From Lithodes maja (lineage: Eukaryota; Arthropoda; Malacostraca; Decapoda; Lithodidae): a stretch of DNA of 64,000 nt. The stretch covers positions 97,593 to 161,592 of the forward strand of contig JBAKBP010003057.1 of assembly GCA_037953745.1 (NCBI GenBank). Reading direction: 5' to 3'. Shown here in pieces: positions 31,429 through 42,674 of the stretch; position 1 is the first letter of the stretch, and every line of letters starts with the position of its first letter. Position numbers and translations under genes: made by a program. The notes under the pieces are model-generated. The model made no database searches and was not told the DNA's origin. It was given only the letters and a program-made list of their open reading frames with translations.

Positions 31429-31875
31429 ACCCAGTACGTTGGATACAAAACTAACCCTCACGTAACACCTAGTATATGTCCCTAGTACCCAGTACGTGGG
31501 ATACCACGCTAACCCTCACGTAACACCTAGTATATGTCCCTAGTACCTAGTATTTGGGATACAATACTAACCCTTACATAACACCTAGTATATGTCCCTA
31601 GTACCCAGTACGTGGGATACCAAGCTAACCCTCACGTAACACCTAGTATATGTCCCTAGTACCTAGTATTTGGGATACAATACTAACCCTTACATAACAC
31701 CTAGTATATGTCCCTAGTACCCAGTACGTGGGATACCAAGCTAACCCTCACGTAACACCTAGTATATGTCCCTAGTACCTAGTATTTGGGATACAATACT
31801 AACCCTTACATAACACCTAGTATATGTCCCTAGTACCCAGTACGTGGGATACAAAACTAACCTTCACCTAGCATA
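31429..31875 (+). repeat. 58-bp minisatellite in 116-bp dimers
   Basis: ACACCTAGTATATGTCCCTA recurs every 58 bp. Two monomer types alternate (ACCCAGTACGTGGGATACCA versus ACCTAGTATTTGGGATACAA), giving a 116-bp higher-order unit. About 7.5 monomers. A single diverged unit lies at about 32868-32965. Confidence 0.93.
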
Positions 31876-31879
31876 TGTC

Positions 31880-32000
31880 CCTCACTCAGTACACCTTTCA
31901 CCCTCACTACCGTTCGTGAGTCTTCATACATCTTCATTATCACACGCACCAGCCACTCCTCTACGCCAAATTTTCTCCTAGCCTACTGCACAACTTCTTA
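31880..32000 (-). pseudogene. RTE reverse transcriptase fragment
   Basis: The minus strand matches the better preserved copy at 32965-33130 (MKMYEDSRT and RRKFGVEEWLV-type text). It is cut at about 32000 by the element with GTCGCAAGACC inverted ends. Confidence 0.7.
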
Positions 32001-32013
32001 CTTTCAGTAGAGA

Positions 32014-32630
32014 CGTGATTTTCCGGGCCCGTCGCAAGACCACCGTCTCAACCGAGCCGTCGCAAGATCATCACAGGACAGGAAAAACAACACAGGCTTC
32101 CTCCAAGCCAGCGCACATCTTACAAATATATAGGCTAGGCTATACAACTTCCATTTCATCGGAATAACATTCACCGCCAATTTAATTATCATAAGGATTA
32201 TATAAATGCAATTCTGATATGAAAAAACAATCGGTAAATAGCATAGCCTAGGCCTAGTCAAAGCTGGGGTTTGTTGTTGTTTCGTGGACAAAATTTAACC
32301 AAGCGTACTGTCCCACATTAATTTATTATCAACAATTGGATATACGTTGCTGTGGGCTCTTATTACTCTACTTCCTAATAATAGGCAAGTAAATTATAAC
32401 ATAATGTTTGGATAAACAAATATACCGAAATAAATTAGAATGGAGAAACAGTAAGTTGAGTGAGATGTATCAGCTTGCCGTCAACCCAGCTCCTGAGCTC
32501 TCTTGCCGTCGCAAGAGAATATTGGTGTCTCGCTTGCTAAAGGTGGGCTTGCGACGGGACCAGAAAAACAGTTTTTCGGGTAGATCTTGCGACGGTGGTC
32601 TTGAGACGGGACCGGAAAAACACCTCTTAG
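32014..32630. mobile_element. ~615-bp element with GTCGCAAGACC inverted ends
   Basis: The left end GTGATTTTCCGGGCCCGTCG and the reverse complement of the right end, GTGTTTTTCCGGTCCCGTCT, match, followed on both sides by CAAGACCACCGTC and a second inverted GTCGCAAGATC word. There is no ORF of note inside. It interrupts RTE-derived sequence. Target duplications are not clear, so the transposon class is unassigned. Confidence 0.65.
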
Positions 32631-32649
32631 ATATCTTTCCTGCAGCTGC

Positions 32650-33175
32650 CTGACTATGAAGTTATCATACCTTCAAAGACTCTCTCACACTCACAGACCT
32701 TCATGACTTGGCCAAGCATTTTCAGGCCTCTTATAGCAGTTGCAAGGGGAGCCTAACTCTGAAATCACTGGATAGTGCCTCCAGAACCATAAAAAAGAGG
32801 AGAGGGCTTAATTAACACACTTCCCTGTTGGACTCCGACGCGAACTGAAAACTCATCACTCAGTACCCTCACGTAACACCTAGTATATGTCCCTAGTAAC
32901 CAGTACATGGGATATAAAGCTAACCCTTACCAAATATCTAGTACCGTACTGTATATGTCCCTCACTCAGCTGTACACCTTTCACCCTCACTACCGTTCGT
33001 GAGTCCTCGTACATCTTCATTATCACATGCACCAGCCACTCCTCAACGCCAAGTTTTCTCCTAGCCTACTGCACAACTTCTCTGGCCACCTTATCAAAGG
33101 CCTTCTCCCAGTCTGCAAACACAACATCAGATCCCTATCTTTTAAGTACATACAGTATCTTTCCCTTATCATCTT
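32650..33175 (-). pseudogene. Second RTE-family reverse transcriptase fragments
   Basis: The minus strand reads FADWEKAFDKVAREVV (about 33065-33115), then VEEWLVHVIMKMYEDSRT, then after the minisatellite-like unit TFSVRVGV-type text and a VMKVCE..V remnant. These are RT motifs of a different RTE lineage from 27.4 kb. They are rearranged and contain stops. Confidence 0.72.
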
Positions 33176-35097
33176 ACAGTTTCTTACAGTTTCTTACAGT
33201 AGATCCTCTGGAAAAAGGCAAACTATGCCTGTGTATCCAGCTCAGTACCAGTACTTGCACTGCTGCGGTCGTTCACGGTGTTGGCGGCGGCGGTAGCAGA
33301 CGCAACATTTTTACTATTCTGTATTTTTGTTTTATAATCAAACTTCAAATCTTGTCTTCCCCATGCTTTATCAAGATTACTTTCAAACTCCCTTATTGAT
33401 TCGGAATCGACTACATACTGGGGCAGTGCGTTCCACTCATTTACCACTCTATCACAAAATGAGTTCTTTGCCTTCTCAAGCCTATTTCTTTCTTTGTAAA
33501 TTTTCTTAGAGTGTCCTCTCGTTCTTGTTCCCTCCCGCATCAAGAAGATACCTTCACACACATCCTCATCGTACTTTCCTGACACTATCTTAAAAGTCTC
33601 TATCATATCCCCTCTCTTTCTCCTATATGCCAGTGTCGGAAGCCCCAGTGTCCTCAACCTCTGCTCATAGCCCGCGTTCTTCAACATTGGTACCAGCTTG
33701 CTAGCTCTCCTCTGCACTTTCTCCACTGCTTCTATATCCTTTACCATATATGGAGCCCACACCTGGTTTGCATATTCCAGGTGCGGCCTAACCAGCGCTG
33801 TATATAGATTCCTGAAGATTTCTTCGTCAAGTGACACAAATGTCCTCCTTATCAGTCCTACAATTCTATTGGCTTTGTTTATCTTTTCCGCTAAATGTTC
33901 TGAGAAATTTAACTTATTGTCTATCACTACTCCTATATCCTTTTCTGCACTCACTTCCTCCATCGCTTCATACATACTGTATCCTACCTTGTCTATCTTG
34001 CTGGTCCCAATCCGCATGTACTTGCATTTTTTTGGATGAAAAGGCATTAACCAATGCTCAGACCATCCCTTCATGCCCTCCACATCTCCTTGAAGCAAAC
34101 CCATATCTTCCTTACTCCTCACTCTTCTATACAGTTTAGTGTCATCTGCATACAGGTATACCTCACTTCCATTAGTTATAACTTCAGGCAAGTCGTTAAT
34201 AAATATAACAAACAGCAGTGGTCCCAACACAGATCCCTGAGGTACCCCACTTGTAATTTCCCTCCACCCCGAGCCTATTCCATTCACCAGTACCCTCTGT
34301 CTCCGATCTTTCAGGAAGGCTTCTATCCATTTCACACATTTCTCCCCTATATTATAGCTTCTAACTTTCTCTATTAACCTTTTATGTGGGACCTTATCGA
34401 AGGCCTTCATAAAATCGCTATATACCACGTCTATTACATCACCATCTTCTAGAATTTGCATCCAATCATCTACCACCTTAATTAGCTGTAGTACCGTCGA
34501 CCTCCCCGGCAAGAATCCGAACTGTCTCCCACTGAAAAGTTGGTTTGACTTCATATGATCCATTATTCCTTCTCTAATTACCGTTTCCATTAGTTTACAC
34601 ACAACACTTGTCAAACTGACTGGTCTATAATTCCCTGGGTCATTTCTCTTTCCCTTCTTAAATATAGCTGTTATGTTCGCCTCTCTCCAGTCCATCGGGA
34701 TTTGTCCTGTATTAAACGATACCTCAAATAACATTTTCAATGGCTCTACTAACATCTCCCCTCCTTCCTTTACGATTCTTGGGTGTATCCCATCCGGTCC
34801 CGGTGACTTACTTCTGTTCATTTTTTCTATAGCCCTTCTTATTCTAGCATGGGAAAACTCTATTAGTTCTAGTGCCGGTGCCTGTTTGATGGGAATAGTA
34901 GGCACTGCATCCTCCGACTCCACTGTTAGTACCCCCCCAAAGTATTTCCCCAGCACCTCTGCTTTCTCCTTATCAGTCTCCGCTCTACTCCCATCATTCA
35001 ACCCCCCCACCAGCTCTGGGATCCCTACTCTTCTTGTTAACTTTTCCTGAATGTACTTCCAGAATATACCTTCTAAGACTCTCTCACAGACCTTCAT
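33176..35097 (-). mobile_element. CR1-group LINE, copy 1 (5'-truncated)
   Basis: The minus-strand frame 35097-33223 (624 codons) is a reverse transcriptase: SPGPDGIHPRIV, ITAIFKKGKRNDPGNYRPVS, FGFLPGRST, YSDFMKAFDKVPHKRL, SGVPQGSVLGPLLF (from residue 283), YLYADDTKLYR (YADD 316-319) and FHPKKCKYMRIG. The C-terminal HLEYANQVWAPY, RVVNEWNALPQYVV and ESNLDKAWG complete the usual tail. No endonuclease is present. The 3' end carries 10-bp repeats (CTTACAGTTT, three times, 33171-33200). The first ten residues (MKVCERVLEG) come from flanking RTE sequence, so the true LINE begins near 35067. A second copy lies at 38.7-40.4 kb. The RT part looks catalytically intact. Confidence 0.9.
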
Positions 35098-35760
35098 GAC
35101 TTAGTCAAGCATTTTCAGGACCCTTATAGCAGTTCCCAGGGGAGCCCAACTCTGAAATCGCCAGATAGTGCCTCCAGAACCATAAACAAAAAAAAGAGGA
35201 AAGGGCTTCATTAACACAGAGCCCTGGTGGACTCCGACGCGAACTGAAAACTCATCACTCAGTACCGGTACATCTTTCACCCTCACTGCCGTTTGTGAGT
35301 CCTCATACATCTTCATTATCACACAAATACCTTGTGACTTGGATTGTGCCGTGTCCTAGCATGAAACCAAACTGCATATCGTCAATATCATACCTTCAAA
35401 GACTTTCTCACAGACCTTCATGACTTGATCAAGTATTTTCAGGCCCCTATAATTTTCCCTATCCAATGAGTACCCTTTGCTCGTATACAGTATATAATGT
35501 ACTTTTGTGCCATTCATCAGAGATTACTTCCTCTCTGATGATGAAGTTAATTAGCTCATTGAACACACCTACTCCTTTCTCACCTGAGGCCTTAATCATC
35601 TCAGCTAGAATGCCAGAGCATCCTGCAGCTTTTCTGTCCTTCATTAAGTTATTGCACTGCTTACAAAAGCTGGCACAATCACAGGGAGGGGGGAGTATTG
35701 GCTTTTCGTTGCTAAGCTGCTCTATTCCATTCAAATTCCATGTTGAATAATCTTTCGTAG
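35060..35760 (-). pseudogene. RTE-lineage reverse transcriptase fragments
   Basis: Minus strand, in order: AAGCSGILAEMIKASGEKGV and NFIIREEVISDEWHKSTLY (35660-35490); a NYRGLKILDQVMKVCEK-like stretch (35460-35395); DIDDMQFGFMLGHGT (about 35385-35340); then MKMYEDSQTAVRVKD and FSVRVGVHQGSVL (35322-35220). Pieces are out of their normal order and partly duplicated at 32650-32870, so this is a shuffled, dead copy. The LINE of 33.2-35.1 kb is inserted at its edge. Confidence 0.78.
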
Positions 35761-35918
35761 TGTACGGTATTTTCCAAGAATCTATAATTTCTTTGTCAGC
35801 GGAAACAATTGTTCAAGTATATATTTTCCCTGTGAAACCAATTTAACTTCATAATGACAATTATATATATAAAGAAAAAACAATATATTTTACATAATTT
35901 ATTGCATATCTTACATAT

Positions 35919-36399
35919 TTAACGCCTTAAGAGCGGGTGGGTCGGTAACTTCTACCCGCCAAGCGGGTGGTTTTACCCTAAATGGGGTTGTTTCCGTGCT
36001 CTTTTTCTGCATAAACAAGACCCAGAGCGTAATACAAGTATCTATCCCTGAAAGGGCGTAAACAGAGCTTTCGAATGACACCAGAACCATCCTTCTACGA
36101 CCACTGGTTCTCTTGCAACGATCTTGCAACACGAGTGCAAAAACCCTAAAATAAGGTAATTTCCTTACATAATTCCCTGTGTAGCGAGTGAGAGAGGGTG
36201 GAGGAGGGTGTAATAAATTTCAGTCGACCCACGGCGGTGGTGGCGAGCGGTCAGGAGGCAATCTCTGCTCCTAGCACCGCTCAGCTCTCTCTCGGAGCAC
36301 ATTACGTGCTCAAAATTGCACTCGACATATGTCGAGGCCCGCATATGGGCACGTTTTCTTTAACTCGACATATGTCGAGCGCCGATGGTTAAGGGTTAA
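35919..36399. mobile_element. piggyBac-like MITE, ~477 bp
   Basis: TTAA at 35919-35922 and 36396-36399. The paralogue at 31.1 kb lacks the insert and has a single TTAA, so the duplication is directly demonstrated. The ends CGCCTTAAGAGCGG and, reverse-complemented, CCCTTAACCATCGG are imperfect inverted repeats. Two copies of the perfect 16-bp palindrome CTCGACATATGTCGAG lie near the right end (about 36323 and 36364). No transposase. Confidence 0.85.
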
Positions 36400-37346
36400 A
36401 AAGATATTTATTAAAATAGTTTAACCAGACCACTGAGTTCCCCAAAAAAACTCTTATAGGGCTGGCCTGAAGGATTAGATCAAGATGGACAACCAATCAA
36501 GATATGATAGGTAGGGAAGGGCAAGAGGTGAACAAATCTAGGAAGGTGAAGATACGCAGACATTTCTCACCATTTCACCAATTCAGCCGCACCAGAGTTG
36601 CTCTTATAGGGTAGGGCCGAAGGGTGAGTCAAGAACTGCTACACTGCAGCATCAATTAAGAAGTGATCAAGGGCGAAGAATGAGAAATCAGGTCTAAGGA
36701 AGAAATAAATCACACAGAGATACACACATAATACACCACTGAGGGGAATCGAGTCAGCTTGACCGCACCAGCGACCATAGACACAAATAAAGTCAGGAGC
36801 CAATAAACTAGCCAGGCCAGGGTGGCATATGATATAGGCCGTCCGGAAGACAACCGAATTAGACAGAATAAGAATAAAAGGGGAAAAACATACATAAAGG
36901 GGCATAAAAATTTCAATGGAAATTCATTATGATAACTGTAATATGTGGGAATAACTTTCACCTTCATAATTATTTCCTCATCTCTTAGCATAAACATGAT
37001 CAATTAGGGTGCCATTTTCAGTTATTGGTTGTGTTACATGTTGAGAGTATCCACGCTTTTCCATTAAATTTGCAATAGAAGAGTTAGTTTGGATGTGTTC
37101 ACAATGCAACTAATTGAGTATTTGTCTAGTTCATTTAGCAAATTACTTAAATTTACTCTAAAATAATTAAGTCCATATGAAATAGGTCTGTATATAGGGA
37201 CAGGTTTGTCCTATAGAAAAGTATAGCCAACACTGTTCTCTACCCACTAAAAGCTGAACCAGTGGAAGGTATTACCCGTGTTTGCATACCTTCCCTCAAT
37301 TTCAGTCGGGCTATATTTGAATGATAATTTGAACTCAATTTGACCT
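36400..37346. other. No gene recognised
   Basis: The right flank of the paralogous segment runs to about 36520. Beyond it are TAGGGCTGG/TAGGGTAGGG-like words at 36455 and 36605 and otherwise unremarkable A/T-rich DNA. Confidence 0.5.
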
Positions 37347-37739
37347 ATTATCATGTTCCTTCCAACAACCAACTATACTCCTAAAATCGATTAATGAAAT
37401 TTACAAACACATGTGGCAGTCCGTGGATTCGAATCCAGGATGCTCACACCGAAAATCAACACCTTATGCATCGCACCACGAAGACAGTTAAAGGTTGGTG
37501 GACACTGCCTACGATTTATTATGCAACTTCGAATCCTGCATATCAATCTAAGAATGTACACACATCCCAACTGCAACTCACGTAGGCTATGCATATGTGA
37601 ATGGAAAGAGCAATTAATGGGGCCTTAACCACTAGGGAAGTCCTCTCGATAAATTACCCCTGAACCAATATCAATTATCATGTTCCTTCCAACAACCAAC
37701 TATACTCCTAAAATCGATTAATGAAATTTACAAACACAT
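37347..37739 (-). mobile_element. tRNA-related SINE between 66-bp direct repeats
   Basis: The 66 bp at 37347-37412 (ATTATCATGTTCCTTCCAAC to ACAAACACAT) are repeated exactly at 37674-37739. Between them lies a tRNA-like block on the minus strand (37413-37488, B box GGATTCGAATCC, A box TGGTGCGATGC) and a 185-bp block related to 6203-6380. That block contains CTAGTGGTTAAGG and GGATTCGAAG on the minus strand, which look like a second, decayed A box and B box. A dimeric tRNA-derived SINE is one explanation. The long exact direct repeat is longer than a usual retroposon target duplication. Confidence 0.75.
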
Positions 37740-37814
37740 CTCAGAATAGAAGTATGGGAATTTCATTGTTTTCCTTATTGTGAAGGCAATCATTATTCTA
37801 TAAAAACACTTACC

Positions 37815-38482
37815 CTAATCATACATGTACCAGGTTGTTCTCTGTATTTTAAGATTATACTCTTTATAATTATAAAAGGCTTGCATGGCTGCATGATAAA
37901 TGTTTTTCTTTGATTCACTCTTCTTGACTTTTTCTATATTGCAGGCCATGATTTTGTTCCTCCTAATTCCTTTTCTATTATTTCCACTCCTCAAGTGAGG
38001 TACTGTAGAGGTGATTCTCTTGGTCCCATCCGTAGAGGTATTGTAAATGGTGGCCAGACACACCCGTGGCAGTCTTTCACACCCAACCCATCTTGTCCTA
38101 TCTAATTTTATATTCAACTCTATTGTTCTTGATCCCACTATAGGACTTGGTAGCCTATTCCACACATCTACAACTCTGTTACTAAACGAATAGAGGCAGA
38201 TCCCTTACACACCCAGTTTCTCTCTGTCGCTCGTTTGCTTGCACATCGGTACAAATGAAGCAGATCCCTTACACATGCAACTAAGATGAACATGGGAATC
38301 TGCAGACAAGTGGCCCACAAAAGGCAGATCCCTTTCACATCCAACCCATTTTGTCCATATGTCTATCTGATTTTATCTTTAAATTCTGTATTGTTCTTGA
38401 TCCCACTATAGCACTAGGTAGCCTATTTCACATATCTACGACTCTGTTACGAGAGAGGCAGATCTATCCCTTACACAGCCAA

Positions 38483-38514
<32 letters not shown>

Positions 38515-38697
38515 GCACACTGGTACAAATGAGGCAGATCCCTTACACAAGCTACCAAGATGAAAATGGGAGTCTGCAGGAGCCGATTGGCCCACACACG
38601 GCAGATCCCTTTCACACCCAACCCATCTCGTCCTATCAAATTTTATGTTGAAGCTCCATTGTTATTGATCCCACTATAGCACTTGGTAGCCTATTCC
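37815..38697 (-). pseudogene. CR1-type LINE C-terminus and 3' UTR fragments
   Basis: The minus strand encodes MWNRLPSPIVGSRTIELNIK and a short tail (38165-38060), the C-terminal signature W-N-x-LPS shared with the LINE at 60930. Further 3'-UTR-like modules follow (AATGGGAGTCTGCAGGAGCC at about 38567, GGCAGATCCCTT) and another NRVVD-WN-LPSAIVG module (38640-38697). The last module is interrupted by the LINE copy at 38698. A (CT)n run lies at 38485-38510. Confidence 0.75.
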
Positions 38698-40408
38698 ACA
38701 TACTTTCTTACAGTTTCTTACAGTAGATCCTCTGGAAAAAGGCAAACTAGGCCTGTGTATCCAGCTCAGTACCAGTACTTGCACTGCTGCGGTCGTTCAC
38801 GGTGTTGGCGGCGGCGGTAACAGACGCAACATTTTTACTATTCTGTATTTTTGTTTTATAATCAAACTTCAAATATTGTCTTCCCCATGCTTTATCAAGT
38901 TTACTTTCAAACTCCCTTATTGATTCGGAATCGACTACATACTGGGGCAGTGCGTTCCACTCATTTACCACTCTTATCACAAAATGAGTTCTTTGCCTTC
39001 TCAAGCCTATTTCTTTCTTTGTAAATTTTCTTAGAGTGTCCTCTCGTTCTTGTTCCCTCCCGCATCAAGAAGATACCTTCACACACATCCTCATCGTACT
39101 TTCCTGACACTATCTTAAAAGTCTCTATCATATCCCCTCTCTTTCTCCTATATGCCAGTGTCAGAAGCCCCAGTGTCCTCAACCTCTGCTCATAGCCCGC
39201 GTTCTTCAACGTTGGTACCAGCTTGCTAGCTCTCCTCTGCACTTTCTCCACTGCTTCTATATCCTTTACCATATATGGAGCCCACACCTGGTTCGCATAT
39301 TCCAGGTGCGGGCTAACCAGCGCTGTATAGAGATTCCTGAAGATTTCTTCGTCAAGTGACACAAATGTCCTCCTTATCAGCCCTACAATTCTATTGGCTT
39401 TGTTTATCTTTTCGGCTAAATGTTCTGAGAAATTTAACTTATTGTCTATCACTACTCCTATATCCTTTTCTGCATTCACTTCCTCCATCGCTTCATACAT
39501 ACTGTATCCTACCTTGTCTATCTTGCTTGTCCCAATCCGCATATACTTGCATTTTTTTGGATGAAAAGGCATTAACCAATGCTCAGACCATCCCTTCATG
39601 CCCTCCACATCTCCTTGAAGCAAACCCACATCTTCCTTACTCCTCACTCTTCTATACAGCTTAGTGTCATCCGCATACAGGTATACCTCACTTCCATTAG
39701 TTATAACTTCAGGTAAGTCGTTGATAAATATAACGAACAGCAGTGGTCCCAACACAGATCCCTGAGGTACCCCACTTGTAATTTCCCTCCACCCTGAGCC
39801 TATTCCATTCACCAGTACCCTCTGTCTCCGATCTTTCAGGAAGGCTTCTATCCATTTCACACATTTCTCCCCTATATTATAGCTTCTAACTTTCTCTATT
39901 AACCTTTTATGTGGGACCTTACCGAAGGCCTTCATAAAATCGCAATATACCACATCTATTACATGACCATCTTCTAGAATTTGCATCCAATCATCTACCA
40001 CCTTAATTAGCTGTAGTACCGTCGACCTCCCCGGTAAGAATCCGAACTGTCTCCCACTGAAAAGTTGGTTTGACTTCATATGATCCATTATTCCTTCTCT
40101 AATTACCGTTTCCATTAGTTTACACACAACACTTGTCAAACTGACTGGTCTATAATTCCTTGGGTCATTTCTCTTTCCCTTCTTAAATATAGCGGTTATG
40201 TTCGCCTCTCTCCAGTCCATCGGGATTTGTCCTGTATTAAACGATACCTCAAATAACATTTTCAATGGCTCTACTAACATCTCACCTCCTTCCTTTATGA
40301 TTCTTGGGTGTATCCCATCCGGTCCCGGTGACTTACTTCTATTAATTTTTTCTATAGCCCTTCTTATTCTAGCATGGGAAAACTCTATTAGTTTTAGTGC
40401 CGGTGCCA
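38698..40408 (-). mobile_element. CR1-group LINE, copy 2 (frameshifted)
   Basis: The same element as 33176-35097, very similar throughout but 5'-truncated further in (it starts at the APAL codons, 40408). RT motifs are present: SPGPDGIHPRII, FGKVPHKRL (with D-to-G in the usual AFDKVPH string), SGVPQGSVLGPLLF and YLYADDTKLYR. A single extra T near 38969 (CACTCTTATC versus CACTCTATC in copy 1) shifts the frame, so the last 85 residues are in another frame. Both the AFGKVP change and the frameshift argue that this copy is dead. It is inserted in an older LINE fragment: AGCCTATTCCACATA on one side and ATA..TATCTATAACTCT on the other rejoin to the uninterrupted form at 41170. Confidence 0.9.
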
Positions 40409-41395
40409 TACAGTATCTATAACTCTTTTACCAAGCGAATAGAGGCAGATCCTTTACACAGCCAATATCTTTCTCTCTCGTTCTTGTTTGTTTTGCTCAC
40501 CGGTACAAATGAGGCAGATCCCTCACACATGCAACCAAGATGAAAAGGGGAGTCTGCAGAGAGCCAAGTGGCCCACATAAGGCAGATCCATTTCACACCC
40601 AACCCATCTCATAAACGTTACCTGTTATTTACACTACTTACTATACACCCATGTTATTATATACCTGCAACCAAAACACAATTGTAAGAAATAGGAACAT
40701 AGGAAAATGGGAGTCTGTAGAGAGCCAATTGGCCCACACAAGACAGATCCTTTTCACACCCAACCCATCTCATAACAACTCTCTCTCATTTATCTCTGTC
40801 TTCCTTACATTTATGACATCCTAGTCTCTCTCTCTCTCTCACAAATGAGAACATAAGAAAACCGGAGTCTGCAGAGAGCCGATTGGCCCACACATGTCAG
40901 ATCCCTTTCACAGCCCAACCCATCCCACGCTCTCTCTCTCTCTCTCTCTCATATTTATCGCTATCTTCCTTACGTTTATGACATCCTATTCTCTCTTGCC
41001 ATACTCTCTCACCCTCACAAATGAGAACATAAACAAAATAAGAAAACGGGAGTCTGCAGAGAGCCGATTGACCTACACATGGCAGATCCCTTTCACACCC
41101 AACCCATCTCGTTCTATCTAATTTCAAGTTGAAGCTCTATTGTTCTTGATCCCATTATAGCACTCGGTAGCCTATTCCACATATCTACAACTCTGTTACT
41201 AAACGAATAGAGGCAGATCCCTTATACAGGCAATCTCTCCCTCTCTCGTTCTTATTTGTTTGCACAATCTGTTCCTTTTGTAGTTTCTCTCTGCCCGATA
41301 AGTTAAATGATCTTTTGATATCTGTGACACAACTTTTGTATCCAACACAATACCCTGCTTGCAAAACCCCTCGAACCCCGGACAACGTTGCTTGC
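40409..41395 (-). pseudogene. Serial CR1-type LINE 3' ends
   Basis: Four to five modules contain GGGAGTCTGCAGAGAGCC, ATTGGCCCACAC, GGCAGATCCCTTTCACACCC and AACCCATCTC, separated by (CT)n runs (for example 40930-40950). One includes the coding end (RVVDMWN-LPSAI-GS at 41130-41200). These are repeated 3'-terminal fragments in the same orientation, probably from recurrent truncated insertions or local duplication. Confidence 0.75.
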
Positions 41396-41402
41396 AACTT
41401 TA

Positions 41403-41407
<5 letters not shown>

Positions 41408-41491
<84 letters not shown>
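41408..41491. repeat. (TA)n microsatellite followed by poly(T)
   Basis: About 40 bp of TA dinucleotides, then about 34 T residues. The poly(T) could be the complement of a retroposon tail. Confidence 0.95.
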
Positions 41492-41494
<3 letters not shown>

Positions 41495-42534
41495 TTAAGC
41501 AATCAATATTTACAGTGTACCATGACGGTCGAGATAAGATGGTAATACAATATGAGGAGCAATTAGGAACAATGGGGACATTCCCTAAACAACTTTTCCT
41601 ACATTCAGGAAACAGATCAAACTAAGGTATATTAATTAAGGTGAAATGTTATAATATTGTCCTTCAATTCGCAGTAACTTTCCAAATAAATCATTAAATA
41701 TGGAACAGTACTGACCCAGCAAGCACAACTGAAAAAAAAAAGAAAAAAAAACACACACACGTGCGCACGAACAAAAACAATTCCGCACCACATGCGCTAA
41801 CACACCCAAGTAACAGCACGCACGTGCAAATTTGAATATAGCATAGCACCTGCGAGACTAAAAATATAAACGGCTTGTACTGAAATGAATAAAAACATAA
41901 ATACTACGATTTATCTCCAGTCACTTAACTGTATATATATATATGTATTTTTTTTTTAATCCTGTATTACATTTACTTAATCGTAGAATTTCTTCGATTT
42001 GTGCACATTATTTGTCTCCATTATATCATCAACATTTTCACATTGTTTGTCCTCCTTTATCATTATTGTATACTGACAGAAATAACCTTGGGAGTTAATA
42101 GAAGCAGTTAATACCAAATTTGAATATTAATGGCGACACAAAGCAAAAAATTATCCCATAACAAAACAGACTAATGTACAACAAACATTCAAACGTCCCC
42201 CCCCCCCCCACCCCATACAGCCTCCATACAAAAATATTCCCAAACAAATACGTCATCTTAATTATCTTTCAATATGATATTGGCAATTAACTGGATATAA
42301 TGTCGTTCCTTCTCTTTGTCACTTATTTATTTAATTTTGATTACCGACATGATGAGCCAGTGTTAAGGTCATTATATGCATCAGCAAATCCTCTTATAAC
42401 CGTTAACACCTAAATCCTAAATCGAATGGATACAAACGTTAATATTATCATACCAGCGGGAATTCCCCAGAAAAAAAAAAACACAAATTAGTAAACAAGA
42501 AACGTTCAAACCCATGTTCCCGGATCCACCCTCC
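41492..42534. other. No gene recognised
   Basis: Contains short A runs, an ACACACACGTGCGCACG stretch near 41752 and a C run at 42198. No coding region or identifiable repeat. Confidence 0.5.
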
Positions 42535-42643
42535 CTACAAAAACGTTCCCCCGACACATGCGTAATCTGGTTGACTGCCGACGAACGTGCCTTGGGGCTT
42601 CGGAAACTTGGTATACAATGATAACACTCCCCTCTCTCCTCTC

Positions 42644-42674
<31 letters not shown>

